From: Strix aluco
Lineage: Eukaryota; Chordata; Aves; Strigiformes; Strigidae
Length of the DNA: 64,000 bases
Direction of reading: 5' to 3'
Assembly: GCF_031877795.1 (NCBI RefSeq)
Contig: NC_133955.1
Coordinates: 1,488,001-1,552,000, forward strand
Positions 1 to 11,857 of this stretch are shown piece by piece. The translations under genes and the position numbers were made by a program. Position 1 is the stretch's first letter; every line of letters starts with the position of its first letter. The notes under the pieces were generated by a model. That model ran no database searches, was not told where the DNA came from, and saw only the letters and a program-made list of their open reading frames with translations.

Positions 1-333
1 CCCTCGGGAGCACTTCTTCCCCAGGCCGGGCACAGCCACGTCCGGGGGGTTTGTGTCTCTGCCGTTCCCCGGCTGGACCCCAGCTTTCAGCCTCGGGGAC
101 GTCCCTCCTGGGGAGGTGTCCACTGGGGAAAACAGGAGCATTCCTGCTCCAGCCCTGCAATGCTCTCCCCGCTCTCCCCGGGCCAGCCTGGGTCACCATG
201 GGACACACAGCCCCAGCCCACAGCCCGGGGAACAGACGGGGCAGCGCTGGGGCAGCCTCTCCCTGGTCACTGGGCTCTTCTCCGTCAGATAGGTGAACAA
301 TAACATCTTCCCGTGGGCGCCTTTTCTGCCCAG

Positions 334-1650
334 AAAACGTGTCCCAGGAAGAAATGCCCAGGGGCCATACATTTATCCATCCGGTCCTTGAGGGCTGTTG
401 CACAGGGCCTGGAAACAGTATTTTGAAAGCCTCCAGGTGCAACTAACAGGTCACCCCGGCCCCTCTGCACCTCTGGAAATGTCCACCCACGTCTGGGTCC
501 CATGGCATTACCTGACCCCCTCCAGTCACTGCAGGTCACTGGCAAAGGAGCTCCCAACCTCTACTGGGAATGTGCTTGATTACAGCTGTGCCCGAAGCCA
601 ACGGCCACCCGACGGCTCGGCCGGATCTTGTCTCGGGGCCTGGGGGCGATCGCACAGGTATGTCCCCTGAATGAGCGAGCACTTAGGTTTTAATATTCCG
701 TTCTTGTGAAATTTCAGTTAACGCTCTCTTGGCCCACGCTCAGCCGAGCAGAAGAGGGGCAGAGAGGGACCGGCTTGGGCTCAGAGATGTGAGCACTCTG
801 CCTTGCGAAGGTGTCTGTGCCAGCCTCTCCGGCCCTGCGCTGCTTCCAGTGCCTGCTGCAAGGCCAGCGGTGGGCTTGTTGGGGTTTAGAGCTGGTGCGA
901 GCTCCAGGGAGTCCTTTCTCCCAACACCTCCGTGCATGTCTTGTTTTAGATCCTCCTGCTCCAGGCGCCCAGTACCTGTCTGCACAGCGCTCCTGATGGA
1001 GGGGGGGGATGAGTGCCACGGAGCACTCCCGTGTTGGAAGTGCCTTCGCGGCCGTTCAGACCTGCAGAGGTGTATTGAAATAGCTCATGGGAGCTTCTCT
1101 GTTCTGTCTGTTCACAGACGTGGCTGGAGGCGATCACTATCCTGTTTCCCAGCTGGGTTCCAGGGGGGACGCTCAGGGAGATCACATGGGTACGTCGCGG
1201 CTTTTGAATTCCTCTGAGAGCCGCCGGCTCAAAGCCCAGATGTGAGCGAGGCGTCTCTCGCGGCTGTGAGAACGTGGACCTGCACTGTGTGTGCCGTGCC
1301 ATTGCGTGATCCGCTCGTATGTTCTGCTGCTCGGTCATGACGGTGTATGATGGAAATTCTCGTGGGTGTTTGGTTGCAGATGTGGGTACAGGGAAGGCTT
1401 TTCCAGCTCCTCATCCGGGTCCTGCGCTGGCGCTTCCCTGGCGTCGCAGGGGTAAGTAGTCAGTCTTGACTGACTCCACAGACGACACACTTGTTTTCAA
1501 TATTCTATTTGTGAGAAATTTAACTTTGGACTTTCCATTCAGGTCCTCAAGGAGCAAAGTATAACGTTGAATCAGGAAAACCCTTTCAGCAGTCCTCAGA
1601 AGTCCTCGAGGACATCCCGAAGGCAGTGGACAGGGCCGTTACAGCCTACG
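334..1650 (+). CDS. Repeated exon cassette of an unrecognised membrane-protein gene, unit 1
   Basis: Seven blocks each follow a pyrimidine-rich AG and end at a GT donor: 334-417 (84 bp), 586-657 (72), 718-810 (93), 950-1069 (120), 1118-1189 (72), 1380-1451 (72) and 1543-1650 (108). An eighth candidate starts at 1,806 and includes the motif VAVGVPAEPQEQLL. All seven lengths are divisible by three. In phase 1, which fits the signal-peptide and transmembrane exons, they encode Gly/Pro-rich segments such as GSRGDAQGD and FPAPHPGP and an NVS glycosylation site, but block 950-1069 then meets a stop. In phase 0 several blocks are also open, for example TWLEAITILFPSWVPG. The phase is therefore unresolved. 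I recognise no family. The blocks may be partly pseudogenic. Confidence 0.45.
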
Positions 1651-2697
1651 GTGGGTGTCTGTCCCTGTTAAGCAGAAGCCTTGTCAAGCTGAGGTTTTAG
1701 ATGCGTGGATGGACAAGCCGTAGCCTGCACAGTAGGAAGGGGCCGCTCAGAGCCTCACTGCAGCGACACTCAGTTACAGGCCTTGCGGGCGCTGGCAAGC
1801 TGCAGACATGGTCGAGTCTCTGGTGGCAGTTGGGGTTCCAGCCGAGCCCCAGGAACAGCTGCTGCCCCAGTTACAGCCTTACTGGGACCAGAGCTGTTCT
1901 GGGCAGACGGTGGTGTCCAGCTGGCAGGAGCTGGTGGGACTCACCGCCTTGAGTGGGTGAGGGACTTGCCGAGGATCTGATTGCTGCTCAGTGCTGAGAG
2001 GGCAGCACCTTGCCAGTCCCCAGAGGGGAGAGCGCAGGGGATGCACAGGCAGCGTGGGGCAGCACCCACTGCACCTCGGGCTGACAGCGGGGCTGGGGTC
2101 GTGGTGGGGCAGGGCCGGCAGAGCTGCAGGGCTGGGCTGGGCCGAGTGAGCTGTGCCCAGCTCCGCGGGCAGCGGGAGGCAGATGTCCTGTACGGAGGCA
2201 CAGGGGGCTGCCTTTGCTGCAGGGGCCTTTTCCGGGTGGACGGTGGGACTGGGAGCAGCAGTGAGAAAGTGTCCCTGGAGCCGGCCCTGCGCCGCCTGCC
2301 CCAGGGCAGCCTTGCCCCGGTCTGTGTGTCAGGGCCCGGCAGCACGGCAGCAGCCGGGCAATAGCCCTCGGGAGCACTTCTTCCCCAGGCCGGGCACAGC
2401 CACGTCCGGGGGGTTTGTGTCTCTGCCGTTCCCCGGCTGGACCCCAGCTTTCAGCCTCGGGGACGTCCCTCCTGGGGAGGTGTCCACTGGGGAAAACAGG
2501 AGCATTCCTGCTCCAGCCCTGCAATGCTCTCCCCGCTCTCCCCGGGCCAGCCTGGGTCACCATGGGACACACAGCCCCAGCCCACAGCCCGGGGAACAGA
2601 CGGGGCAGCGCTGGGGCAGCCTCTCCCTGGTCACTGGGCTCTTCTCCGTCAGATAGGTGAACAATAACATCTTCCCGTGGGCGCCTTTTCTGCCCAG

Positions 2698-4014
2698 AAA
2701 ACGTGTCCCAGGAAGAAATGCCCAGGGGCCATACATTTATCCATCCGGTCCTTGAGGGCTGTTGCACAGGGCCTGGAAACAGTATTTTGAAAACCTCCAG
2801 GTGCAACTAACAGGTCACCCCGGCCCCTCTGCACCTCTGGAAATGTCCACCCACGTCTGGGTCCCATGGCATTACCTGACCCCCTCCAGTCACTGCAGGT
2901 CACTGGCAAAGGAGCTCCCAACCTCTACTGGGAATGTGCTTGATTACAGCTGTGCCCGAAGCCAACGGCCACCCGACGGCTCGGCCGGATCTTGTCTCGG
3001 GGCCTGGGGGCGATCGCACAGGTATGTCCCCTGAATGAGCGAGCACTTAGGTTTTAATATTCCGTTCTTGTGAAATTTCAGTTAACGCTCTCTTGGCCCA
3101 CGCTCAGCCGAGCAGAAGAGGGGCAGAGAGGGACCGGCTTGGGCTCAGAGATGTGAGCACTCTGCCTTGCGAAGGTGTCTGTGCCAGCCTCTCCGGCCCT
3201 GCGCTGCTTCCAGTGCCTGCTGCAAGGCCAGCGGTGGGCTTGTTGGGGTTTAGAGCTGGTGCGAGCTCCAGGGAGTCCTTTCTCCCAACACCTCCGTGCA
3301 TGTCTTGTTTTAGATCCTCCTGCTCCAGGCGCCCAGTACCTGTCTGCACAGCGCTCCTGATGGAGGGGGGGGATGAGTGCCACGGAGCACTCCCGTGTTG
3401 GAAGTGCCTTCGCGGCCGTTCAGACCTGCAGAGGTGTATTGAAATAGCTCATGGGAGCTTCTCTGTTCTGTCTGTTCACAGACGTGGCTGGAGGCGATCA
3501 CTATCCTGTTTCCCAGCTGGGTTCCAGGGGGGACGCTCAGGGAGATCACATGGGTACGTCGCGGCTTTTGAATTCCTCTGAGAGCCGCCGGCTCAAAGCC
3601 CAGATGTGAGCGAGGCGTCTCTCGCGGCTGTGAGAACGTGGACCTGCACTGTGTGTGCCGTGCCATTGCGTGATCCGCTCGTATGTTCTGCTGCTCGGTC
3701 ATGACGGTGTATGATGGAAATTCTCGTGGGTGTTTGGTTGCAGATGTGGGTACAGGGAAGGCTTTTCCAGCTCCTCATCCGGGTCCTGCGCTGGCGCTTC
3801 CCTGGCGTCGCAGGGGTAAGTAGTCAGTCTTGACTGACTCCACAGACGACACACTTGTTTTCAATATTCTATTTGTGAGAAATTTAACTTTGGACTTTCC
3901 ATTCAGGTCCTCAAGGAGCAAAGTATAACGTTGAATCAGGAAAACCCTTTCAGCAGTCCTCAGAAGTCCTCGAGGACATCCCGAAGGCAGTGGACAGGGC
4001 CGTTACAGCCTACG
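2698..4014 (+). CDS. Repeated exon cassette, unit 2
   Basis: This is the same exon series one period on: 2698-2781, 2950-3021, 3082-3174, 3314-3433, 3482-3553, 3744-3815 and 3907-4014. It is almost identical to unit 1, including the in-frame problem in the 120-bp block, so that feature was present before the array expanded. If all units are spliced, each adds at least 207 codons to the ectodomain without shifting the frame. Confidence 0.42.
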
Positions 4015-5061
4015 GTGGGTGTCTGTCCCTGTTAAGCAGAAGCCTTGTCAAGCTGAGGTTTTAGATGCGTGGATGGACAAGCCGTAGCCTGCACAGTAGG
4101 AAGGGGCCGCTCAGAGCCTCACTGCAGCGACACTCAGTTACAGGCCTTGCGGGCGCTGGCGAGCTGCAGACATGGTCGAGTCTCTGGTGGCAGTTGGGGT
4201 TCCAGCCGAGCCCCAGGAACAGCTGCTGCCCCAGTTACAGCCTTACTGGGGCCAGAGCTGTTCTGGGCAGACGGTGGTGTCCAGCTGGCAGGAGCTGGTG
4301 GGACTCACCGCCTTGAGTGGGTGAGGGACTTGCCGAGGATCTGATTGCTGCTCAGTGCTGAGAGGGCAGCACCTTGCCAGTCCCCAGAGGGGAGAGCGCA
4401 GGGGATGCACAGGCAGCGTGGGGCAGCACCCACTGCACCTCGGGCTGACAGCGGGGCTGGGGTCGTGGTGGGGCAGGGCCGGCAGAGCTGCAGGGCTGGG
4501 CTGGGCCGAGTGAGCTGTGCCCAGCTCCGCGGGCAGCGGGAGGCAGATGTCCTGTACGGAGGCACAGGGGGCTGCCTTTGCTGCAGGGGCCTTTTCCGGG
4601 TGGACGGTGGGACTGGGAGCAGCAGTGAGAAAGTGTCCCTGGAGCCGGCCCTGCGCCGCCTGCCCCAGGGCAGCCTTGCCCCGGTCTGTGTGTCAGGGCC
4701 CGGCAGCACGGCAGCAGCCGGGCAATAGCCCTCGGGAGCACTTCTTCCCCAGGCCGGGCACAGCCACGTCCGGGGGGTTTGTGTCTCTGCCGTTCCCCGG
4801 CTGGACCCCAGCTTTCAGCCTCGGGGACGTCCCTCCTGGGGAGGTGTCCACTGGGGAAAACAGGAGCATTCCTGCTCCAGCCCTGCAATGCTCTCCCCGC
4901 TCTCCCCGGGCCAGCCTGGGTCACCATGGGACACACAGCCCCAGCCCACAGCCCGGGGAACAGACGGGGCAGCGCTGGGGCAGCCTCTCCCTGGTCACTG
5001 GGCTCTTCTCCGTCAGATAGGTGAACAATAACATCTTCCCGTGGGCGCCTTTTCTGCCCAG

Positions 5062-6378
5062 AAAACGTGTCCCAGGAAGAAATGCCCAGGGGCCATACAT
5101 TTATCCATCCGGTCCTTGAGGGCTGTTGCACAGGGCCTGGAAACAGTATTTTGAAAACCTCCAGGTGCAACTAACAGGTCACCCCGGCCCCTCTGCACCT
5201 CTGGAAATGTCCACCCACGTCTGGGTCCCATGGCATTACCTGACCCCCTCCAGTCACTGCAGGTCACTGGCAAAGGAGCTCCCAACCTCTACTGGGAATG
5301 TGCTTGATTACAGCTGTGCCCGAAGCCAACGGCCACCCGACGGCTCGGCCGGATCTTGTCTCGGGGCCTGGGGGCGATCGCACAGGTATGTCCCCTGAAT
5401 GAGCGAGCACTTAGGTTTTAATATTCCGTTCTTGTGAAATTTCAGTTAACGCTCTCTTGGCCCACGCTCAGCCGAGCAGAAGAGGGGCAGAGAGGGACCG
5501 GCTTGGGCTCAGAGATGTGAGCACTCTGCCTTGCGAAGGTGTCTGTGCCAGCCTCTCCGGCCCTGCGCTGCTTCCAGTGCCTGCTGCAAGGCCAGCGGTG
5601 GGCTTGTTGGGGTTTAGAGCTGGTGCGAGCTCCAGGGAGTCCTTTCTCCCAACACCTCCGTGCATGTCTTGTTTTAGATCCTCCTGCTCCAGGCGCCCAG
5701 TACCTGTCTGCACAGCGCTCCTGATGGAGGGGGGGGATGAGTGCCACGGAGCACTCCCGTGTTGGAAGTGCCTTCGCGGCCGTTCAGACCTGCAGAGGTG
5801 TATTGAAATAGCTCATGGGAGCTTCTCTGTTCTGTCTGTTCACAGACGTGGCTGGAGGCGATCACTATCCTGTTTCCCAGCTGGGTTCCAGGGGGGACGC
5901 TCAGGGAGATCACATGGGTACGTCGCGGCTTTTGAATTCCTCTGAGAGCCGCCGGCTCAAAGCCCAGATGTGAGCGAGGCGTCTCTCGCGGCTGTGAGAA
6001 CGTGGACCTGCACTGTGTGTGCCGTGCCATTGCGTGATCCGCTCGTATGTTCTGCTGCTCGGTCATGACGGTGTATGATGGAAATTCTCGTGGGTGTTTG
6101 GTTGCAGATGTGGGTACAGGGAAGGCTTTTCCAGCTCCTCATCCGGGTCCTGCGCTGGCGCTTCCCTGGCGTCGCAGGGGTAAGTAGTCAGTCTTGACTG
6201 ACTCCACAGACGACACACTTGTTTTCAATATTCTATTTGTGAGAAATTTAACTTTGGACTTTCCATTCAGGTCCTCAAGGAGCAAAGTATAACGTTGAAT
6301 CAGGAAAACCCTTTCAGCAGTCCTCAGAAGTCCTCGAGGACATCCCGAAGGCAGTGGACAGGGCCGTTACAGCCTACG
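5062..6378 (+). CDS. Repeated exon cassette, unit 3
   Basis: This is the last copy of the exon series: 5062-5145, 5314-5385, 5446-5538, 5678-5797, 5846-5917, 6108-6179 and 6271-6378. It is followed directly by the single-copy 3' part of the gene. Splice sites match those of units 1 and 2. Its right flank, from about 6,650, resembles the right-arm copy more than the internal units do, as expected for the ancestral end of the array. Confidence 0.42.
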
Positions 6379-6966
6379 GTGGGTGTCTGTCCCTGTTAAG
6401 CAGAAGCCTTGTCAAGCTGAGGTTTTAGATGCGTGGATGGACAAGCCGTAGCCTGCACAGTAGGAAGGGGCCGCTCAGAGCCTCACTGCAGCGACACTCA
6501 GTTACAGGCCTTGCGGGCGCTGGCAAGCTGCAGACATGGTCGAGTCTCTGGTGGCAGTTGGGGTTCCAGCCGAGCCCCAGGAACAGCTGCTGCCCCAGTT
6601 ACAGCCTTACTGGGGCCAGAGCTGTTCTGGGCAGACGGTGGTGTCCAGCTGTCAGGAGCTGGTGGGACTCACGCCTTGAGTGTGTGAGGGACTTGCTGAG
6701 GAGCTGATTGCTGCTCAGTGCTGAGAGGGCAGCACCCTGCCAGTCCCCAGGGGGTAGAGCACAGAGGATGCGCAGGCAGCGTGGGGCCGCTGAGACCAGC
6801 AGACACTGCCGGGGCTGCGGGCCTGCCCTGGCCAGGTTCGGAGCAGCCCCAGCTTCAGATCCTTAGCATTGTGAATGTATTTTGGGAAGTACTGCCCTTG
6901 GAAGACGTCATCTTCCTGAAGGGGAACAGTTCCTTCGACTTAATCTGACCTTCTTTCTTTCTAAAG

Positions 6967-7074
6967 GGATGAATGGTGAACCTGTGGAGAAGGAGGCATT
7001 TCGGGAAGGAGGCAGCCAGGCAGTGCCAGCCTCTGATGAAAGAACAGGGGCAATGCAATCAACGGGCGTGGCAG
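6967..7074 (+). CDS. Single-copy exon of the left membrane-protein gene copy
   Basis: This 108-bp block lies between TTCTTTCTTTCTAAAG and a GTAATT donor. Only one frame is open, in phase 1 at both ends, and it contains EGGSQAVPASDERTG. The right-arm counterpart (14,668-14,775, minus strand) has the same length, splice sites and open frame. This is the best support that phase 1 is the true phase here. It is followed by a probable exon from 7,133, with CTPCQQHNPQLL in frame, and another at about 7,342-7,408, with SGLCQFGNKSVSATL. The function is not recognised. Confidence 0.5.
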
Positions 7075-8282
7075 GTAATTGCTGTCCTTTGTTCTCCCAG
7101 TGTCATACATCCAAACCTCTCCCTGTCTGCAGGCTCTGCCCCCAGTGCCCGCTACTGCACACCCTGTCAGCAGCACAACCCACAACTGTTAGTGCAGAGC
7201 AAGTGTTTTAGAAGAAGCCAGGAAGGGCTCTCTGGGGAGGACTGTCACCTCTGGGGGTGGAGTTTTTTGCCAGAGACACACACGCTCGTAACCCTCTGTG
7301 GATGCAGAAAGACGCTCACCTCCCAGCACAGCCCATCACAGGAATTTCAGGACTTTGCCAGTTTGGGAACAAGAGCGTCTCAGCCACGCTCAACAGACAG
7401 TGGGAAATGTGACTCTTAATCGAATGGGCCTCCCGCAACACCTGCATCCCAGAGCTTGCTGTGGGTGCCTGGAGGCCCCAGGCACAGCAGAGGGGGTTCC
7501 CTGCTGTGACCTGAGGGCCAAAGGGGTGCACTGACAGATCAGGCACAGGCTTAGAGGGAACCTGCCCCATCCTTCCGCACCCTCTATGCCTGAGCCATGA
7601 CCTTTGTCTGAGGCATTACCTTTCTCTGACTCTTGGCAGTGCTGAAAACTGGAGGCACACAAGCAGTGCCCACGCTGGGGAAAAGGCGAAGAGGGAGAGC
7701 GAGGCTCAGGCCTCTCCCAAGAGGGCCCGAGTCTGTCCCCTCGGGGTGTGGGTGCTGGGCTGGGGAGGGAGAGCTGGGGGGGCGCTCCCTGATGCAGGGC
7801 TGTTTTCTGTCCCTCTGGCTCAAAGGGGCGATTGCTGTGCTCCCCCACGCGCTCTCCATCTGGCCCGATGACTTCAGTTCAGAGGGACGACTTGTCCCAA
7901 AGGGCCAGAGGGAGCCTCCGTGCAGCAGCACTAGCAAGCCTCGGAGACTGACGGTGGGCAAGCGCCAAAGGAATTGTGCGCAGATGGGAAAGGTGACCAA
8001 GAAAGGGGAGGAACCCCTGACACTGGGAAAACTCAATTATGGCCACCCCAGAGTGTAGGCAAAGCTGAGAGGAGAAAGGGACTCTCCAGAGTGCATTGAT
8101 GTGCAATGGCTTTGGGAGTTGCCTCTCTTCTGCTGAAACCAAGGAAACATCGCAGCCCCAGGACAGTCACTGGCTCAGAGTTGCTGACAAAGTGAGAAGG
8201 AACTGGCCCTGGCCATGTCAGACCTCCTGTGAGATGCCCAGTCGTGTGCAGGACACACTAACGCACAGAATTGTTCCTCCAG

Positions 8283-8427
8283 GAACGGACGGCAAGAAAA
8301 GAGCAAATGCCACGCGTCCTGAAATTTACTGGAGGTACATCGTAGAAGTCTCCCTGGTATGTCTGAGCTCCGTTCAGGCTTACATGATCTTCTGCTGTGT
8401 GATCCATGTGTGCAGGAAGTTAAAACG
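8283..8427 (+). CDS. Transmembrane exon of the left membrane-protein gene copy
   Basis: This 145-bp block follows CCTCCAG and ends at GTGAGT, entering in phase 1 and leaving in phase 2. It encodes a short polar stalk (TDGKKRANA), then a hydrophobic span containing VSLVCLSSVQAYMIFCCVI, then the basic stop-transfer residues CRKLKR. This is a single-pass type I layout with the C terminus in the cytosol. The right-arm exon at 13,256-13,400 has the same length, but its hydrophobic core differs strongly (EGAAAVLGSMLLGM), while the stalk and tail match. The next exon starts near 9,420 with a short basic tail (RRLTKTSGSQ). Confidence 0.6.
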
Positions 8428-9419
8428 GTGAGTGTTGCCAAACTTCTGTCTCAGATGGCTGTTGTATTAGCCGTGAAGCATGTAGAGGTGGGGTATTCTG
8501 GAGTGCCGAGTTAGCCGCTGGCCAAACTCGACTGAGATTTCTGCTGCAAGAAGTTGGAACTGCCCTCTCAATTCATGGGCACTCTTTTCTGAAACCCCTT
8601 CTTCCTGTTGCAAGTGTTACTTAAAAGCGACCCTGCCCCAGCAAGAGCAGACCCAGTGACAGAGGTAGCCGGGCAAGGTCAGGAAGAAGAGCAGTGAGGA
8701 AGGGCGTTGCCATGGAAAGGGAGCAGCGCAATAGTGACATCTCCCTGCCAGTGAACCTCCCGGCGGAAATCACCCTGTTAGGCGAAGCTGTAAACGCCAC
8801 ATGTTCCCCTCGGCCAAGGTGTCCCGGCAGCTCAGACCGTGATGATGAACCTTCCCAGCCCTCAGCCTGGCTTTGGAGCAGGAGGGTCGATCTGTCCCAT
8901 CTGCGCCCGAACGCTGCCAGCATGCGTGTTCTCAGCACAGGCCCCCAGGGGTTTTGTCTGTGCAGAGGTCTGCATCTCTTTGGATAAGTGTTCTGAAGAG
9001 AGGATGGAGGGCCCCTCCCCTCCCCGAGAGCCGAGGCTGCCCCTTGTCTGGGCAGGGACGGGCAGGGGAGCCGAGTGCTGGTCTCTGGCAGCACCAGGAG
9101 CCAGGAGAACAGGAGGCTCTCCTGGTCCTGCAGGGCCGTGCCCAGCTCTGGTCCCCTCGCTCTGCTGGGGTCAGGTCTCCTTCCCGGCACGTGCAGAGCA
9201 GCCAGGTCAGGATGGTGAGGGCCGAGAGGAGATGAGCCCAGGGGAGGCGAGCAGAGCCCCAGCCGAGGGGTGAGGGGCACCCCATTTTCTGCACAGAGCT
9301 CTCTGTGCCCACGGCTCCCACATGCAGCTGGGTGCCCACACTCCACGGGGTGCTCAGTGCTGTCCCACACCCTCGCCCCCGCCCTCAATCAGGCCTCAGC
9401 AGTCTCCTCTCTCTGCAGG

Positions 9420-9521
9420 CGCCTCACCAAAACTTCGGGATCCCAATCCCCAGCACTTTGTCTCGACATTGCACCACCACCACCATTTACTGTCCTGTTG
9501 CCATGGAAGTTTATGTTCTGA
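9420..9521 (+). CDS. Last exon of the left gene copy, entering an LTR
   Basis: After CTCTCTGCAG at 9,419 the frame continues from the transmembrane exon as RRLTKTSGSQSPAL and then enters retroviral LTR sequence at about 9,459, where it stops near 9,521. In the right copy the homologous exon ends after RRLAEASRS. The left copy therefore has a different C terminus, partly read from the LTR, and the nearest polyadenylation signal (AATAAA near 9,960) also belongs to the LTR. Whether this transcript is made is not known. Confidence 0.45.
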   Translation, partial: RLTKTSGSQSPALCLDIAPPPPFTVLLPWKFMF

Positions 9522-11727
9522 AGAAGACGAAGGGTCCCAGACAAAACCACGGCATCTGCCCGAAGCTAAATCTGGGTGCAGAAGACACGCAAGCCAGCAT
9601 GACCAGCGCCTGGGCATCTGCGCATGGAGGACCACGGGACCAGGAACCCCATGATCGGGGTGAGACGTGCAGGCTGGCATGAAATGGGCGGACTCCTTGG
9701 AAAAGATCGAGGGGACTAGGACAATACAAGCACTGCGTACTCCTCCCTCGGGGCACCTTCTTCAACACCTGTTACTTGGAGCCGGGACCTCAGTGGAGCT
9801 TGGAGCACCATCACCCGCACCGAGCCCGAGCCAACAGAACATCGCTGGATCCCTGGTGGTGGTGGTAATTAGCTGCATATCTACCGTTTCCTTGCTTGGG
9901 GATTCTGACTTTCCCCTTCTTTTCCTCTCTGTCCTATCGCTATTACTAATTGTCATAGCAAATAAAGTAAACAAGGTTGTATGACATCTGACCTCGTTTG
10001 TGTATTAATTTCACTCCTGGGATCGTTTAAGAACCCTTCCCGATATCGGATCGGGACATTTTAAATTGGCATCACGGACAGGATCCCTCGAAGTGAAAGT
10101 GCCACACAGCCTTGCTGAAATTGAGAACTTCTTAGTGTTGCAGAAAGATGAGCCTTGATGTGTTGTGTCCCTAAGACGACCACTCCGATCTTTTTGACTG
10201 AGTAACATTTAGTGTGTACCTCTTAGGGACGTAAGGAGTAGAACACTGTGTAACCGAAGAATTGTTGTTTTGCTTTGAAGAAAAAATGAGTATTGCTTTA
10301 GAAAAACCCTCAAAAGAGGAAGTACCCAAAATCGGGAAGGAAATATTGTTTGAATTGTTAGAGAAACATAAATCAAGACCCTCGGTGCCTTGAATGGATT
10401 GGGCCCGCGGGAATTGGTACAACTTACAGGCTGTCACTGATAGGATTGTTGCTCTGCAGAAAGATGCAAAAGTCAGGTCTGGCAAGGGCAAAGGTTTTAT
10501 ATGTGCAGTCCTGGGTGCCAGCCTGGCAGCCACAGTAGATGAAAGGGAAAACCACCGCACCTCTGAAATGCAAATGATAGAGTCCCTCCAGAATCTGGTT
10601 CAGTCTCTCCAGAGACAAGTAGAGGATTTAAAAGGGAGACTGAAGAAAGAAAAAGAACATAGGGAAACAGCAAATAGAGTTTTGAAAGAGTATCTTTTGT
10701 CAGATAAAAATGAGGAAGAACGAGGAGAAATGTGTACCCTTTACCCCACTAATGAGTTGCAAAACCTCAAAATGCGCTTAGACAAATTAGAAGTCCGTCT
10801 CCATCCCTTGATTAAAACAGAGTATCAGTACGAAGGGGACGATGATGATGCCAGTCCGCAGATAACCAGCAAAGAAGTTCCTTTTACCTCGACAGAGCTG
10901 GCCAAGTTAAGAAAAGAATATGCTCGGACTCGAGGGAAGTCCAAAACTGAATATGTGTGGAGAGTGTCATTAAATGGAGGAGACCAGATTATGTTATCAG
11001 AAAAAGAAGCTGGGGGCTATTGGGGTCCCAATGTTTTCTTAACAACTGGAGACAGAAGGGATCCATGGTCCCTAACCCAAAGACCTGCCTACTGGGCAGG
11101 GGGAATAGATCCCCGAGAGAGAGGAGAACCGGTAATCATACAGGGAACAGTACACCAACTCATGGAGAGTGTGCAAAAGGCTGCATGTTTGCAGATGATG
11201 TATGACCGAGAATTAAAGCCTTATTGTGAATCACCCATGACGTTGCAAGTAGATCCTGTTCGAATGACGCCTCTGGTAAGGGGACTCCCCAATTCGTTAA
11301 AGACTATGAGGATTCAACTGCAAAAGGAGATAGCCGAAACTTCTTCAAGTCAGAGAGCATTGGTATCATTGCAAGGAACATTAACTCCTGGACGCAGCTG
11401 AGAGGAGCACAAAGTATGGACATGGGAAGAAGTAGCTAGGGAATTAATTAATTATGCCCGACAATATGGACCTACTCCAATCCCAAGCGCCAAGGTAGAT
11501 TCCCGAGGCATGAGACAAGCACAATTAGAAGCGGTCCCACGGGCTGCAAGTAACAAGAAGTCCCCTCCACTAAGAACTATGGGAGGGAGAGAGATCCCAA
11601 ATAAGCGTAACACCCTGTGGAGTGAAGGCTGTCAGAAAGGAATCTCGCGTGACTTAATGGATGGGTTGTCAACTGATAAGTTGGAGAAGTTAGTTTCAAC
11701 TTGGCCCGACCAGCCAGGAGGCAAGAC
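9459..11727 (+). mobile_element. Endogenous retrovirus fossil A: 5' LTR, primer-binding region and gag only
   Basis: A 600-bp LTR (about 9,459-10,058) starts TGTCTCGA and ends TCGGGACA, with an AATAAA near 9,960. A primer-binding-like segment follows (TTGGCATCACGGACAGGAT, about 10,066). A gag-like region then runs from 10,394; it is open for 335 codons, with a coiled-coil segment near residues 65-110 and a capsid-like stretch containing GGYWGPNVFL. No pol, env or 3' LTR is seen, so the element is truncated at about 11,727. The family is an avian LTR retrovirus of uncertain class. It lies only on the left side of the palindrome centre, so it probably postdates the inverted duplication. It is not a whole provirus. 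Confidence 0.8.
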
Positions 11728-11777
11728 CTGAGCTGAGGGCAACAGGCGACAAGCGTGATGGAGGGCTGCTGCACCGC
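11728..11777 (+). repeat. 50-bp direct repeat, copy 1
   Basis: This sequence, starting CTGAGCTGAGGGCAACAGGC, is repeated with a two-base difference at 18,155-18,204 in the same orientation. Copy 1 begins exactly where fossil A stops, and copy 2 is followed at once by other LTR-element sequence. Confidence 0.75.
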
Positions 11778-11857
11778 AGCTGTCAGCTGTGAGCTGTGCA
11801 GCTTGTTCCCCACACTCCTGCAGCTCTCCAGCACGGGTAAGGTTTCCAGGAGCTCTC

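Larger units (their letters stand above)
1..6790 (+). repeat. 2,364-bp tandem array, about 2.9 near-identical units
   Basis: The sequence starting at 1 recurs at 2,365 and 4,729, a period of exactly 2,364 bp. I see only a handful of differences between units, for example near 429 versus 2,793, near 1,798 versus 4,162, and near 1,890 versus 4,254, so identity looks above 99.5%. The third unit diverges from about 6,650 and passes into single-copy sequence by about 6,790. The array starts at or before the window edge, so the true copy number is unknown. Each unit is GC-rich and holds a series of exon-like blocks of one gene. The inverted copy at 12,240-17,815 has only one unit, which suggests the array grew on this arm after or during the inverted duplication. 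Confidence 0.95.
4430..9445 (+). repeat. Left arm of a large inverted duplication
   Basis: This sequence is matched in reverse complement by 12,240-17,815. Anchor points are 9,440 to 12,250, 8,283-8,427 to 13,256-13,400, 6,967-7,074 to 14,668-14,775, 6,420 to 15,805, and 4,729 to about 17,500. Parts such as 8,620-9,390 against 12,309-13,100 look about 97% identical, while other parts are clearly more diverged. The left arm lacks about 490 bp that the right arm has (about 14,886-15,375). Confidence 0.92.
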
